The translations under genes and the position numbers were made by a program. Of a DNA stretch of 64,000 bases, positions 54,441 through 64,000 are shown in pieces. Position 1 is the stretch's first letter. The number at the start of each line of letters is the position of its first letter. Source of the stretch: Posidonia oceanica (Eukaryota; Streptophyta; Magnoliopsida; Alismatales; Posidoniaceae); NCBI GenBank assembly GCA_037176725.1, contig JAZBRS010000026.1, positions 97,819,501 to 97,883,500 on the forward strand. The letters are read 5' to 3'. The notes under the pieces were generated by a model. The model had not been told where the DNA came from, ran no database searches, and saw nothing but the letters and a program-made list of their open reading frames with translations.

Positions 54441-55679
54441 GGAGCCTCTGAGCGAGGTCAGGCAAAAAGTGCTCGTCCTTGACTCTGGTTTTCGAAAACA
54501 GGGAGAAGGGAAGGTAAATTATCATGCATGTATGTTTTTTGTAGCTTAGGATTCAAAGTAGCTGATGCTGAGAGGATGCTTCTGCATTTTCTGACTCAGA
54601 GGATTCTCGATCCTCGCGCAACGCCATGCCGAATTGTGGTCAGTGGCTCTCATTCTCACTCTTGGCTCGGGATGAGGCCTCAACTTTGCAAAGTATAGCC
54701 TTTGGCTGCATGTTGGTAGCAGGAGCGTTGGGTGTAGCTTCACAGCCTTCGTCTTAAATCCTCGGGGACCGACTACCACTTTTGACGCTCACAGATTGTA
54801 TTTCTTTTCCCCTCATGAGTGATTGGAGTTGCATCTAGCTTGCCAGGGGTGTAGTTGTTGTCTACACAAAGGGGTTGGAGCGTGCTGCTGTGCTCGGAGG
54901 GTGGGGCCAGGTCCTCCTGATAAGGTATCTCGTGCAGTTGATGATGCAGTGCTTGTATTTGAAAGTCGAGGGGGCTTCGATGCTTGTCCGAGTCACTCCT
55001 CTCATGGGCGTCTTCTTTCATCGACTTCTGTCTTCATTTTTCTTTAATGCCTAGCATGCATGTCATGTTATCATATTTTTTGCTCACATGATCTCTATTC
55101 TTTTGGATATGTGTGACTTTGCCCTCTTGGAGTAGCGGTCCTGGGTGAGGTGTTAAGAGTTCGGCTGTTCGGCGTACACCTTCAGCCTCTGCAATGTGTA
55201 CAAGCAGCCTCTGGCTACGCTCTGCTCTGCTTTGGTCCTCTCCATGTCTGGTGGACTGTCTTGATAAGGTGGATCTCGCTTCTAGGAGTTTTGAACTCAA
55301 CGAGATGTTCTATTGTGCTCTCAGTCTCACTCTGTGGCCACATGCAAAAAGATGGCACTGCTCAAGTGAGACCTGCCTGAGATCGTCGATGCTTGACATC
55401 CTCTCGGCGCTGCTTGTTGTCCAATGCCGGTTTATGAATTATGCAAATGTTTATGTGTTTTGTAGATTTTACACATGTTTTGGCTTTGTGGATTTTGTAA
55501 TTTTTATGGTTTTTTACTTTTCTAGAAAAACATAAAATTGAAAACCAGCAGAAAGGGAAAGCATGTTTTTGTTGTTTCTGATTTTTTGATGTTTTTGTTG
55601 TTTCTATCTTTTTCAGAAAGTATGGAATGATCTGTACATGCCGGAGATGGATATATGCATGTGAGGAGTGATAGATATG
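54441..55679 (-). other. Element B, single-copy stretch between two repeat blocks
   Basis: About 1.2 kb without tandem repeats and with no match to A or C that I can see. Two adjacent minus-strand frames (54773-55021, 82 codons; 55034-55300, 88 codons) lie in the element's sense direction, but I recognise neither. It might be captured host sequence or a diverged remnant of an ORF. Confidence 0.4.
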
Positions 55680-56335
55680 TGTAAGATGATAAGTTGACGG
55701 ACCTACTGCCGGATAGTTAGGGCTATCAGCCCGGTGTGCAAAAGGGGTTAGACGATGTGACGAGCGTCAACCGAGCAGTTAGGGTTGCTAGCCCGATAAA
55801 GACATTTTGATGGGCATCAACCGAGCAGTTAGGGTTGCTAGCCCGGTAAAGGATAGAATGTACATGCAAGAGGGGATATGTACATGTGAGGCGACATGTA
55901 CAAGATGATAGGTTGACGAACCTACCGTTAGGCAGTTAGGGCTGCCAGCCCGATAAAGACATTTTGACGAGCGTCAATCGAGCAGTTAGGGTTGCCTACC
56001 CAATAAAGACATTTTGACAGGCATCAACCGAGCAGTTAAGGCTGCTAGCCCAATAAAGACGTTTTGACTGGTGCCAATCGAGCAGTTAGGGCTGCTAGCC
56101 TGATAAAGACGTTTTGATGAGTGCCAACCGAGCAGTTAGGGCTGCCAGCCTGGATGTGTGAGGATGGGATGTATATGCAAGGAGGGATATGTACATGTGA
56201 GGCGACATGTATGGGATGATAGGTTGACGAACCTACCACCGGGCAGTTAGGGCTGCCAGCCCGATAAAGACATTTTGACGGACGCCAACCGAGCAGTTAG
56301 GGCTGCCAGCTCGGCATGTGAAAAGGGAAATGCAT
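55680..56335 (-). repeat. 50-bp tandem repeat in the element B 3' UTR
   Basis: Units containing 'ataaagacattttgac' and 'cgagcagttagggctgc(c/t)agccc' recur every 50 bp (55952, 56002, 56052, 56102). In the sense direction each has a GGGCTGGCAGCCC hairpin. Related single units occur at 53960-54200. Confidence 0.88.
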
Positions 56336-56460
56336 TTTTTTTAAGTTTCTCAAGTGTTTTGTATTTTTTATGGGTTTTCTGACAAACGAGAAAACGCAAA
56401 ACAAAATGATAAAAAATGAAAAGATAAAACAATAAATAAAAGAGAGAGTAAGAGGGACGT

Positions 56461-59060
56461 ACTTGTCAGCAACCTCGGGAGGGAGGTGCTGGGTCCGCTC
56501 CTACACTATTGGTGCTGTCAACGGAGTCTATGTCAGCAGTGCGGGGAGCACTAGGGCTGCTGAGGGCAGTGCGGGGAGCACTGGAGCTGCTGATGGCAAT
56601 GCGGGGAGCACTGGAGCTGCCTAGGTTGTAGGAGATACAAACCTGGATGGTGCTGCGATCAGGTTTGCTGTCGATTCTGCAGTTGTGTTTTCGAGCGTCC
56701 CCCGGGCGAATCGGGAAAGGTAGGAAAAGGAAATTGCGCCGATGGGATCAAAAGGTTCCACTAGGGCAGAGTTGAACTCAGAAAGGACAGGAGTGATGGA
56801 GAAGACTCCCGAGGTTCCGACGTCTTCGAAGCATGCAAGCTCGGAAGAGGGAGGGTCGGCTACACTAAGTTGTGCAAGTGCTGGTGCAAGTGCATGTACC
56901 GGTGTCGGTGTAGGTGCTGGCTCCTGTGCAGCAATGCTGAAGACCTTGCGATCGATCAGGCCCTAGACGGCATCCCGTAAAGTGATGCAGTCATCCGTCG
57001 AATGCCCCAAGGCTTGATGGAAGCTATAGAATTGATCCATGTTATGCCACCATGGAGGGAGATTCGGTGACGGACGGACAGCCGAGAGTCTTAGGTGTGA
57101 CTCAACTTGAGGGAAGATGACGCTCAGTGGTTCGGGCAGAGGGGTGTAACCACACTCGACCCGACGAGGTCATTTCTACCTTAGTCGGAGTCCTTGCCGA
57201 GCAGGTGCGACGTGATGCATGGGCTTGACAGTGGCAGTGTGTGCAATACTCTGTGCGTAATCTAGCTGAGAAGAGTCTAGCTGACTCACTGCAATGGCAG
57301 GCTCTATGGGAGGTTCGATGAATGAGACATCGTGCTATTCGGAGTAGTCAGAAACGGGGTCTCTACTGTGGGTGCCGCCGCAGCGATTGTTGCTGAAGTC
57401 GTTGTTGATCTGCCTAGCTATTGCAACAAGTGCGGGGAAATTTCCACTTCGCAGTGAGCTTTCCATGCAGGGGCCAGCCATAATCAGCAATGCAATCCTA
57501 GTGTATGGTTGATGGGATAGCAGGGCTCCAATCGCTGGCTACGCCCCCGTGACGATCATGTCGATAGACTCCTCCTCGGAGGGTTTATCATTGATCTAGG
57601 CAGCTATGGAACTCCAGCGACCGACATACTCCTCGAATGGTTCGTGGGGCCCTTACCGGATGGCGACAAGATCCTCTCGCTTGGGGATCAAGTCAAGATT
57701 GAAAGAATACTACCCAAGAAAAGCCTGGGAAAGGTCGTTCCAAGTCTGGATAGCGACCATATCAAGGGAAGTGAACCACTTGAGCATGGGGCCGGTCAGA
57801 CTCTTCCGGAACAGACAGATCAGGAGCCTATCATCAGCCTGAAGTTGAGGAAGGTCTCCATAGTATGCCCTTAGATGGGAGATAGGGTAGCCTTTACTGT
57901 TGTACTTTTCGAATTCTAGGATACAGAACTTCGTTGGGAGTGTCGCCTATGGAAAGAGACAGAGGTCCCGGAATTGGTAGGACTGGCGGTCCATACTTTG
58001 CACTTGATGAAATGCTTCTTCTAGATTTCCCAACCTAGTGAGGAAGGCATCTGAAGCTGCTGCTGGCAATGGTTGTGCAGTAGAGGCAGGGACAACGTAT
58101 GCTGTGTGGGTCGCGCAAAAGCACTCCTCCGGATCCACCATCATGCCACCTGGTGTCGTAGCGTAAGGGCCAGCATACCCGTGCGAGCGTGTAAAGTGTG
58201 GTGATATGTATGCAGGAGCTTGAACCTGATGCAAAGGAGATGGACAGATAGTATGCGGTGCAGTATAAGGTGTAGTGTATGGAGGCTGCAGCTGCTGCAC
58301 CAGCACGATGTTGGGCAATGGATTATATGCGTGCTGCGCTCCTACCAATCCAAAAGACCGGCCACCAAATGAAGGAGTTGCATGCTGTGCAAAGTGTTAT
58401 GCAGACATAGGAGGCAAATAAAGCACCCGTATTGCCGAAGCTATGAGGAGTTGGGGCGATAACGGGGGCGGAGATGCAGTGTGGTGAGCCTGCAGAGTTA
58501 TAGTGCGCTGCACCGAAACCTCAGGGATCAGACGGGAAGAGTAGGCCGCAGTCGAGTCGAGTGCAAATGCCATGCTTCGTAGCCTATCGGCCTAAGCCAA
58601 TCGACACTGTGCTTGCGAAGCAAGGAAATCATCGACTGACGAGCCGAGACGCAAAGGGGTGTCTGCCAAAGGGGGCACGGAAACCAAGGAAGCAATAGGA
58701 GTAGATCCTACACAAAAGGCAGCTGCAGAAGGCTGAATTCTTGAGATGAGAAGGCCCTGGGAAGGAACAGAAGGTGACGCTCCTGGAGCCCAAGTGGTGG
58801 TCACCGCGGTTAACTCGGTGACAAGCTCCAGATCAACTGGGGTCGACTCTTGTTCTAAATAGAGGGGCTGGGAAGTCTCCTGCACCAAAAGTGGAGAAGA
58901 GATGTGGGATGTCAAAGCAAGGGAAGGAGAGACCGAAGTCGGTATCTCCTCTGACGCCAAAAAGGAAGAGGGTATGCTAGGCCATAACGGACAGCGAGCG
59001 AGTGTGAGCAGGTCTGCGGCTGAAAGCAGGGACATGAGACCTAAGGCGAGCTACTGTCGG
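56461..59060 (-). pseudogene. Broken gag of element B
   Basis: Collinear with C gag. Frames at 58592-59035 and 57947-58348 keep the N-terminal Pro/Ser-rich part and the QSYQFRDLC word. The core (57600-57900) reads LKWFTSLDM, TWNDLSQAF and YSFNLDLIPKR, with in-frame stops where C has FLEQ and AIKQ. The zinc knuckle (56985-57030) reads FYSFHQALGHSTDDC, with Tyr for the first Cys, and a stop follows at DAV*. The tail (56461-56950) includes three repeats of about 38 bp coding an SSSAPRTA-like word, not seen in C. No protease or RT follows, so B was gag-only before decay. Stops make it non-functional now. Confidence 0.85.
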
Positions 59061-60166
59061 AGGCGACAGATAACTCAAAGACAGAGAGGAAGGACACTCG
59101 AGATCCTAGTTGAGGGAACTCGCACCTACCTACAAAACAACAAACACATTAGAGTATGTACGCAAAAAGAGTTATTAGGGGTGGCATGAATGGCACACGT
59201 GCAAAGATGAATGCCCTAATATGCTTTCTCTCACCATGCATGTCCTGAGTAGGCGGCCTACTAGGACTCACTCATGGGTATGGGATTTATTGACTCCAGG
59301 TCAGAAAGTAAGGTCACCGTTCTAAATCCATGCCAAAGCACAGGTAGTGAACGGGTGGTGCTTTAGGAGCCTCGGCCTTGCCAAAGCATGGACTGTATCC
59401 TCTACTAACACCGACGCGACCCCAGACAAAGGGGGATAGACCGACCGACTTGTGCCACGCCAAGGTGTCGGAAACAAGAGACCGGAACTGTCCTTCTCGA
59501 ACTGATAGGTGGACTCAGAGGAGAAGATACATGCTTTCTAGTATGATCAAACATGCGATATGCATTAGAGTGTTTTACTTGCGTTTTATTAACCAAGGGG
59601 GGAAAGTTGCAAGTTTGGCTCTAGTTTTGCTTAAAGTTTAAGAGTTGGCTTTATCGTTGCTTTTAAATTAAGCCAAAAAAGAGTAAACAGGTTTCTAATA
59701 TCCTAACATGGCGAAAGCATGAAGGGGAAAGAAACAGGAAGTCATGGCATGCAAACAATCACACAGCAAGGCAAAAGACATGTGCATGGCATGTGCATGT
59801 GTATATGGACATGATATTGAAAAGAAAACACTTATCGTATCAAAAAGCAAGTATGCATGGCATGTGCATGTGTGGTGGCATAGCAAGTGTGTAAAACAAA
59901 GCAATTACCACTCAAAAGGCATGTATAAAGCGTAAACAAAGCAAACAAGACTATTGTAAGCAATGAAGCAAGTAAACATGCATAAGGCGAGCAAACAAAG
60001 CCTGGTAAAGGGCATAAGGCAAGCAAAAGTAAGGCAAAGGGCATAAGGCAAGCAAAAGCAAGGCAAAGGGAATAAGGCAAGCAAAAGCAAGGCAAAGGGC
60101 ATAAGGCAAGCAAATGCGAAATTCAAGCAAGCGAGAAAGCCATAAAACGAAAGTCGGACTCTAAAA
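59061..60166 (-). other. 5' leader of element B, with conserved block 59225-59690
   Basis: No sense-strand gene. The block 59225-59540 matches A and C leaders ('ctgataggtggactcagaggagaag', 'gaccgaccgacttgtgccacgcc'), and 59580-59690 matches the segment before it. The antisense frame at 59378-59641 changes frame compared with the copies in A and C. A donor-like GGTAGGTGCGAG (sense) lies at 59122-59133. Four 29-bp repeats ('aagggcataaggcaagcaaaag') occupy 60005-60117. Confidence 0.7.
60005..60117 (-). repeat. 29-bp tandem repeat in the B leader
   Basis: About four copies of a unit with 'aagggcataaggcaagcaaaagcaaggc'. It lies about 50 bp from the PBS. The minus-strand frames across it (Leu/Ala/Phe-rich) are repeat artefacts. 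Confidence 0.85.
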
Positions 60167-60184
60167 TCCCCAGCGGAGTTACCA
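60167..60184 (-). promoter_or_regulatory. Primer-binding site of element B, mutated
   Basis: The sense strand reads TGGTAACTCCGCTGGGGA, three bases after the LTR end. Compared with A and C, CG at positions 4-5 has become TA, as expected if a methylated CpG decayed on both strands. This suggests B can no longer prime well. Confidence 0.8.
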
Positions 60185-60187
60185 GAC

Positions 60188-63100
60188 TGTGATTACCTGA
60201 TTCCAGTCATCTGGACCGGCAAAGGGTTCGAACAGGAGAGGTCTTCACGGATGGAAGCGACGCGAAGAGAGAAAACAAAAAGATAAAGAAAAAGGGAGTC
60301 GCCACTTAGTCTATTCAATCAGGAGACGAGGAAAACTAGGGAAATGCAAGAAAACATGCAAATGAGTGCAATGCTATGCAAAAGAAGAATGACTCGTGCC
60401 AAGGATGAGGGCAAAACGATCATTGTGGGTCCAGAGAAAGAATAAGGACTCTTGTTACGTACGGGGAAGGTGTTAGGCACCCCCGACATGCCCGAGGAAT
60501 CGGTCTTTCTTGGCTATTCTCGCTTGCATTTACAGGATATCGGCAATGATTGCCTAACTGCACGTCCAAGGGACGAGGAATGCTAATGCCATACTATGCT
60601 TGCTAAAATGCATGTGTGAATGCCTAAATGCCATGTATACTGCGATAACATGCCCGAGTGTATACTCTAAGTGTTGTGATGCATGACAAAAAGTAAACAT
60701 GCAACCTATGTGCTCAGCTGCACTGTCAATGTTCCGAACGGGGTGGGCCCTGGTTCGTAAGAACTCCAGACAGTAAACATCACTGTCCTAATGCAAATGC
60801 AAGCGATAAAACAAAACGTCGAGCAAAAACCATGCAATGCAAGTGTGCAACAAGCAAGGGGGAAATAAAACGAGGGCGGAAAACTATTAAGTAAAACCAC
60901 ACAATGCAAGTACACAACAAGCAAAGGGGAAAGAAAACAGGGGCAGAAAGCCAAGCAAAACCACACAATGCAAGTGTAAAACAAGCAAAGGGGAAAGAAA
61001 ACAAAGGTGGAAAAGCCAAGTAAAACCACACGATGCAAGTGTAAAACAATCAAAGGGGAAAGAAAACAAAGGCGGAAAAGCCAAGTAAAACCACATGATG
61101 CAAGTGTAAAACAAGCAAAGGGGAAAGAAAACAAAGGCGAAAAAGCCAAGTAAAACCACATGATGCAAGCGTAAAACAAGCAAAGGGGAAAGAAAACAAA
61201 GGCAGAAAAGCCAAGTAAAACCACACGATGCAAGCATAAAACAAGCAAAGGGGAAAGAAAACAAAGGCAGAAAAGCCTAATCTACATGCACGAGAAAACA
61301 GGGTGCGAAAGCAAGGCATGCAGTGCAAGTGACAAGCAACAAGTGGTATGCAGTGATTCAGATGGACTTATATTGAAGATCTGAGACCTGGTCTGAAATA
61401 ACTTTGGTTAGGATGAAAGATCATTCAACCAAGAAGACCTGGATAGTTAGATCGTGAAGATCCAGCGGTCCGATCCAAAGGGCCTAACTGCAAATTACCC
61501 CTATGTGTGTGCAATGTAGGGTGTCTTTCATGCAATGAGGCTAAGGGTGCTCAAACAGGTGCAAGGGTGCAATATGCAGTGATATGTGGATGCTATGCAT
61601 GCAAAATGCAAAGGTAGGGACCTAAATGCAATTAAGAGAAACTGTAGGGGCCTATGTGTAGAAACATGGCAAAATGCAATGCAATAGGATAAATGCATGT
61701 TAAAAGTAGATGCAGCAGTGCATGGGGCCAACAAGGGTCAAATGCAATGCTAAACAAAAGGCAGGCATGCAAACAAACAACAGTTTGAAAATGTGGACTA
61801 AAATGCAATTTGTAAAACTATTGGACATTTAAAGTAATGCAATATGATTAAAATTGCAATTTAAATGATGCATGTATGTAAATAGGACTTAAATGCAATA
61901 ATAACATGTCATACGACTTTATTGCAGTGTAATAAAGTTTAAACTTGCATTTGAATGGTTGTTGGAAGCAAACTGGACCCAAATGCAATAATATGAACTT
62001 GCTGGACTTTATTACAATGTAATAATGTTTAAAAATCACATTTAAATCACAATTCAAAGTAAATTGGACTCAAATGTAATAAATGAAACTTGCAGGACTT
62101 TATTGTAATGTAATAAAGTTGAAAATTCACACTTAAATCACAGTTGAAATCAAACTGGACTAAAATGTAATAATTGAAACATGCAGGACTTTATTTCAAT
62201 GTAATAAAGTTTAAAAATCACATTTAAATCACAACTCAAAGTAAATTGGACTTAAATGTAATAATTGAAACATGTAGGACTTTATTACAATGTAATAAAG
62301 TTTTAAATTACATTTAAATGACACTTCAAAGTAAACAGGACCCAAATGTAAAAATCAGAACCTTTTGGATTTTATTACAATGCAATAAGGTTTAAAATCA
62401 CATTTAAATCAAAGATATCATGTGATTGGACCTAAATGCAATTAATTAAACATGTAGTACTTTACTTCAATGCAATAAAGTTTAAATCATGAATTAAATG
62501 ATTTATAAACCAGAACTGGACTGCAAAGTAAATAAGGTAAACTTAAGGGCTTTATTGCAATGCATGTGACGAAATTAAAATAAAACTTTTAAACTTAAGT
62601 GCTACAGTAGCATAGTGAAATGCAAGCTGTAGATGCTTATGCCGGAGAAGGAGGGAGTGTTTGTGGCAGTCTGGCAAGCTGGAGGTGGCGTGGAGGTGTG
62701 GGCGACGCAGCAGAGTGCGGTAGAGGTGTCAGCATCGTGCGGCGGTGGTCAAAGCGAGCTGGCGACGTCGGCGTGCTGCTATAGAGGAGGCCGGCGGCTA
62801 AGCAGGTGAGGCAGGCTGCTATGGCGGTCGGGAGGCACGGGAGCGGACTGTTGGTGCTCCGGTGGAGCTCGGGGAGCCGCCGAGAGGAGCAGAGGAGGTC
62901 GGGTGCGAGCGGCAGGCTGTTGCAGTGGTCGACTGGCGTCGGGGAAGAAGATCAGAGGCGGTAGAGCCCAAAACGCGATAAAAGGCCCGAATTCCGAAAT
63001 AAAGTAAAAAGGAAGCCTAAATGGACTATAAGGAATTCAAATTTGCGTTCCATTACCTACGAAGATGGTTGAAGCATGCTGCCGACGTTGCTTGGGTTTG

Positions 63101-64000
63101 GTAGTTCGGCGAAGGCTCGGGGCGACGCTGCGGAGGACGTCAGTGGCATGAGGTGATTGGCACGAGTTGCAGACGTTGCGAGGAAGCTCAGGGAGTGATC
63201 AGAAGTCCATTTGCACACCCAGAACCGTATTTCCAGATTTGGGTTAGCCCTGGATTTTCTGGTTTCTCCAGTGGTTGTAGCTCTCTCCGTTGCTCTCTCT
63301 CTCTCTCTATGGATTGGTGGAGGTCTGAGGAAGGAGGGGAAGTCAGGTGGGCTGCTGTGTGGTGTGCGCTACGAATGGAGCTTTTTGGGTCGGGTTGCAG
63401 GAACTGCTGTGTGTGGGAAATGTGGGTGTGAGTGAATTGTCCATTGTGAATGGATTGCCTCACGCCTCTGAAGTGAAGAGGGGAGATGGAGTTTCGTGAT
63501 GAAGTGAAGCCACTGAGATGCTCGTGCAAGTGGGGCGTGCTTGCAGTGGATCGCAGTGGGTTGAGGTGGTTGTGATTGGCTGTGTATGGGCTTAGGGTGA
63601 GCAAGAATTAAGGGAGGAGAGTTAGTAGGAAGTTACGGGTAGTAAGTGGTGGTGGGGGATGGAGGAGAAGAAGGAAGAAGAAGGAAGAAGAAGGAGGAGG
63701 TGGAAGTGAGGCCTGCTGGGAGGGAAAGGAAGAAAGAAAGAAAGAAAGAAGAAGGAGTGAAGTGGGCTAGGCCATGGGAAGAAAAAAAATGAAAAAAGAC
63801 ATGAAAAAAGAAAGAAATGGATGAGTGGGCTGGGCTTAGGGAAAAAAAGAAAAGAAAAAAATGAAAAGAAAGAAAGGGAGAAGGAGTGGGCTGGGCTGGC
63901 TGTGAGGAAAGAAAAAAGAAAAAAAGAAAAGGGAAGGAGAAGTGAGCTGGATTTGGTGGGCTGTGGGGAAAATGGAGGGATAAAAAGGAAGAAAAGAAGA
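60188..64000 (-). repeat. 5' LTR of element B, partial
   Basis: Starts TGTGATTACC and runs to the window end. It aligns with 20585-20650 plus 48587-52375, so about 130 bp are missing. It carries the uninterrupted C insertion site (GGATG at 60249-60253), the hairpin block (60462-60486), the 65-bp array (60840-61283) and the 91-bp array (61860-62560). Substitutions and small indels against the other LTR are clearly more frequent than between the C LTRs. Confidence 0.92.

Larger units (their letters stand above)
20585..64000 (-). mobile_element. Element B: non-autonomous gag-only LTR retrotransposon, runs off the window
   Basis: Minus-strand element. Its left (3') LTR is 20585-20650 plus 48587-52508, split by element C. 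The internal part is 52509-60187 and the right (5') LTR starts at 60188. Internal order in the sense direction: PBS (60167-60184), leader, broken gag (59060 to 56461), repeat-rich 3' UTR, PPT (52509-52528). No protease, RT, RNase H or integrase sequence is present. The right LTR should end about 130 bp beyond the window, judged by alignment with the left copy. The LTR copies differ by a few percent, so B is older than C and younger than A. Confidence 0.9.

Noticed and set aside
1..64000. Host protein-coding gene or bacterial-type operon
   Set aside because: No frame outside the retrotransposons shows a recognisable domain, and all longer frames are explained by element genes, repeats or shadows.

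Overview
This window looks like intergenic heterochromatin of a seed plant with a large genome, most likely a flowering plant; the species cannot be named from the sequence. I recognise no host gene. Almost every base belongs to long Ty3/gypsy LTR retrotransposons of the Tat/Ogre/Retand type. The grounds are a Ty3-type gag-PR-RT-RH-INT polyprotein, a second archaeal-like RNase H before integrase, an Ogre-like primer-binding site (TGGCGACTC...TGGGGA), very long LTRs, and a 3' untranslated region full of tandem repeats.

The layout is a nest of insertions. From the left, 1-2610 is part of a C-like LTR (element D, minus strand) that cuts an A-like LTR fragment (E, 2611 to about 2975). Element A (plus strand, starting at 3288) is old and broken: 5' LTR 3288-6206, PBS, leader, decayed gag-pol, a decayed PMD/DUF7745-like gene, a 3' UTR with repeats, and a 3' LTR from 18818. 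That 3' LTR is cut at 20584 by element B (minus strand). B has about 4-kb LTRs, only a broken gag and no pol. B's left LTR is itself cut 66 bp from its edge by element C (minus strand, 20651-48581), flanked by the 5-bp target duplication GGATG. B resumes at 48587, and its right LTR (60188 onward) runs off the window about 130 bp before its expected end.

Element C is the centrepiece: 27,931 bp, with two 5,804-bp LTRs that differ at only about 14 positions plus two 1-bp indels by eye. It has one uninterrupted 2,929-codon gag-pol frame and, between pol and the 3' LTR, an intact 400-residue frame for a plant-mobile-domain-like (DUF7745-like) protein. LTR divergence falls in the order A (about 9% in the first 225 bp), B (a few percent), C (about 0.25%), which agrees with the nesting order.

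How the parts work together: C should supply Gag, protease, RT, RNases H and integrase. B keeps the cis signals (LTR ends, PBS, PPT, leader block) but no enzymes, so it fits a non-autonomous element mobilised by a C-like partner. Several non-coding blocks are shared by A, B and C although the rest of their LTRs and UTRs has diverged. These are a leader block, a donor-like site before gag, a hairpin about 300 bp from the LTR 3' end, a stem that brackets the PPT and U3 start, and 3' UTR hairpins with compensatory changes. They are the least expected signals in the window.
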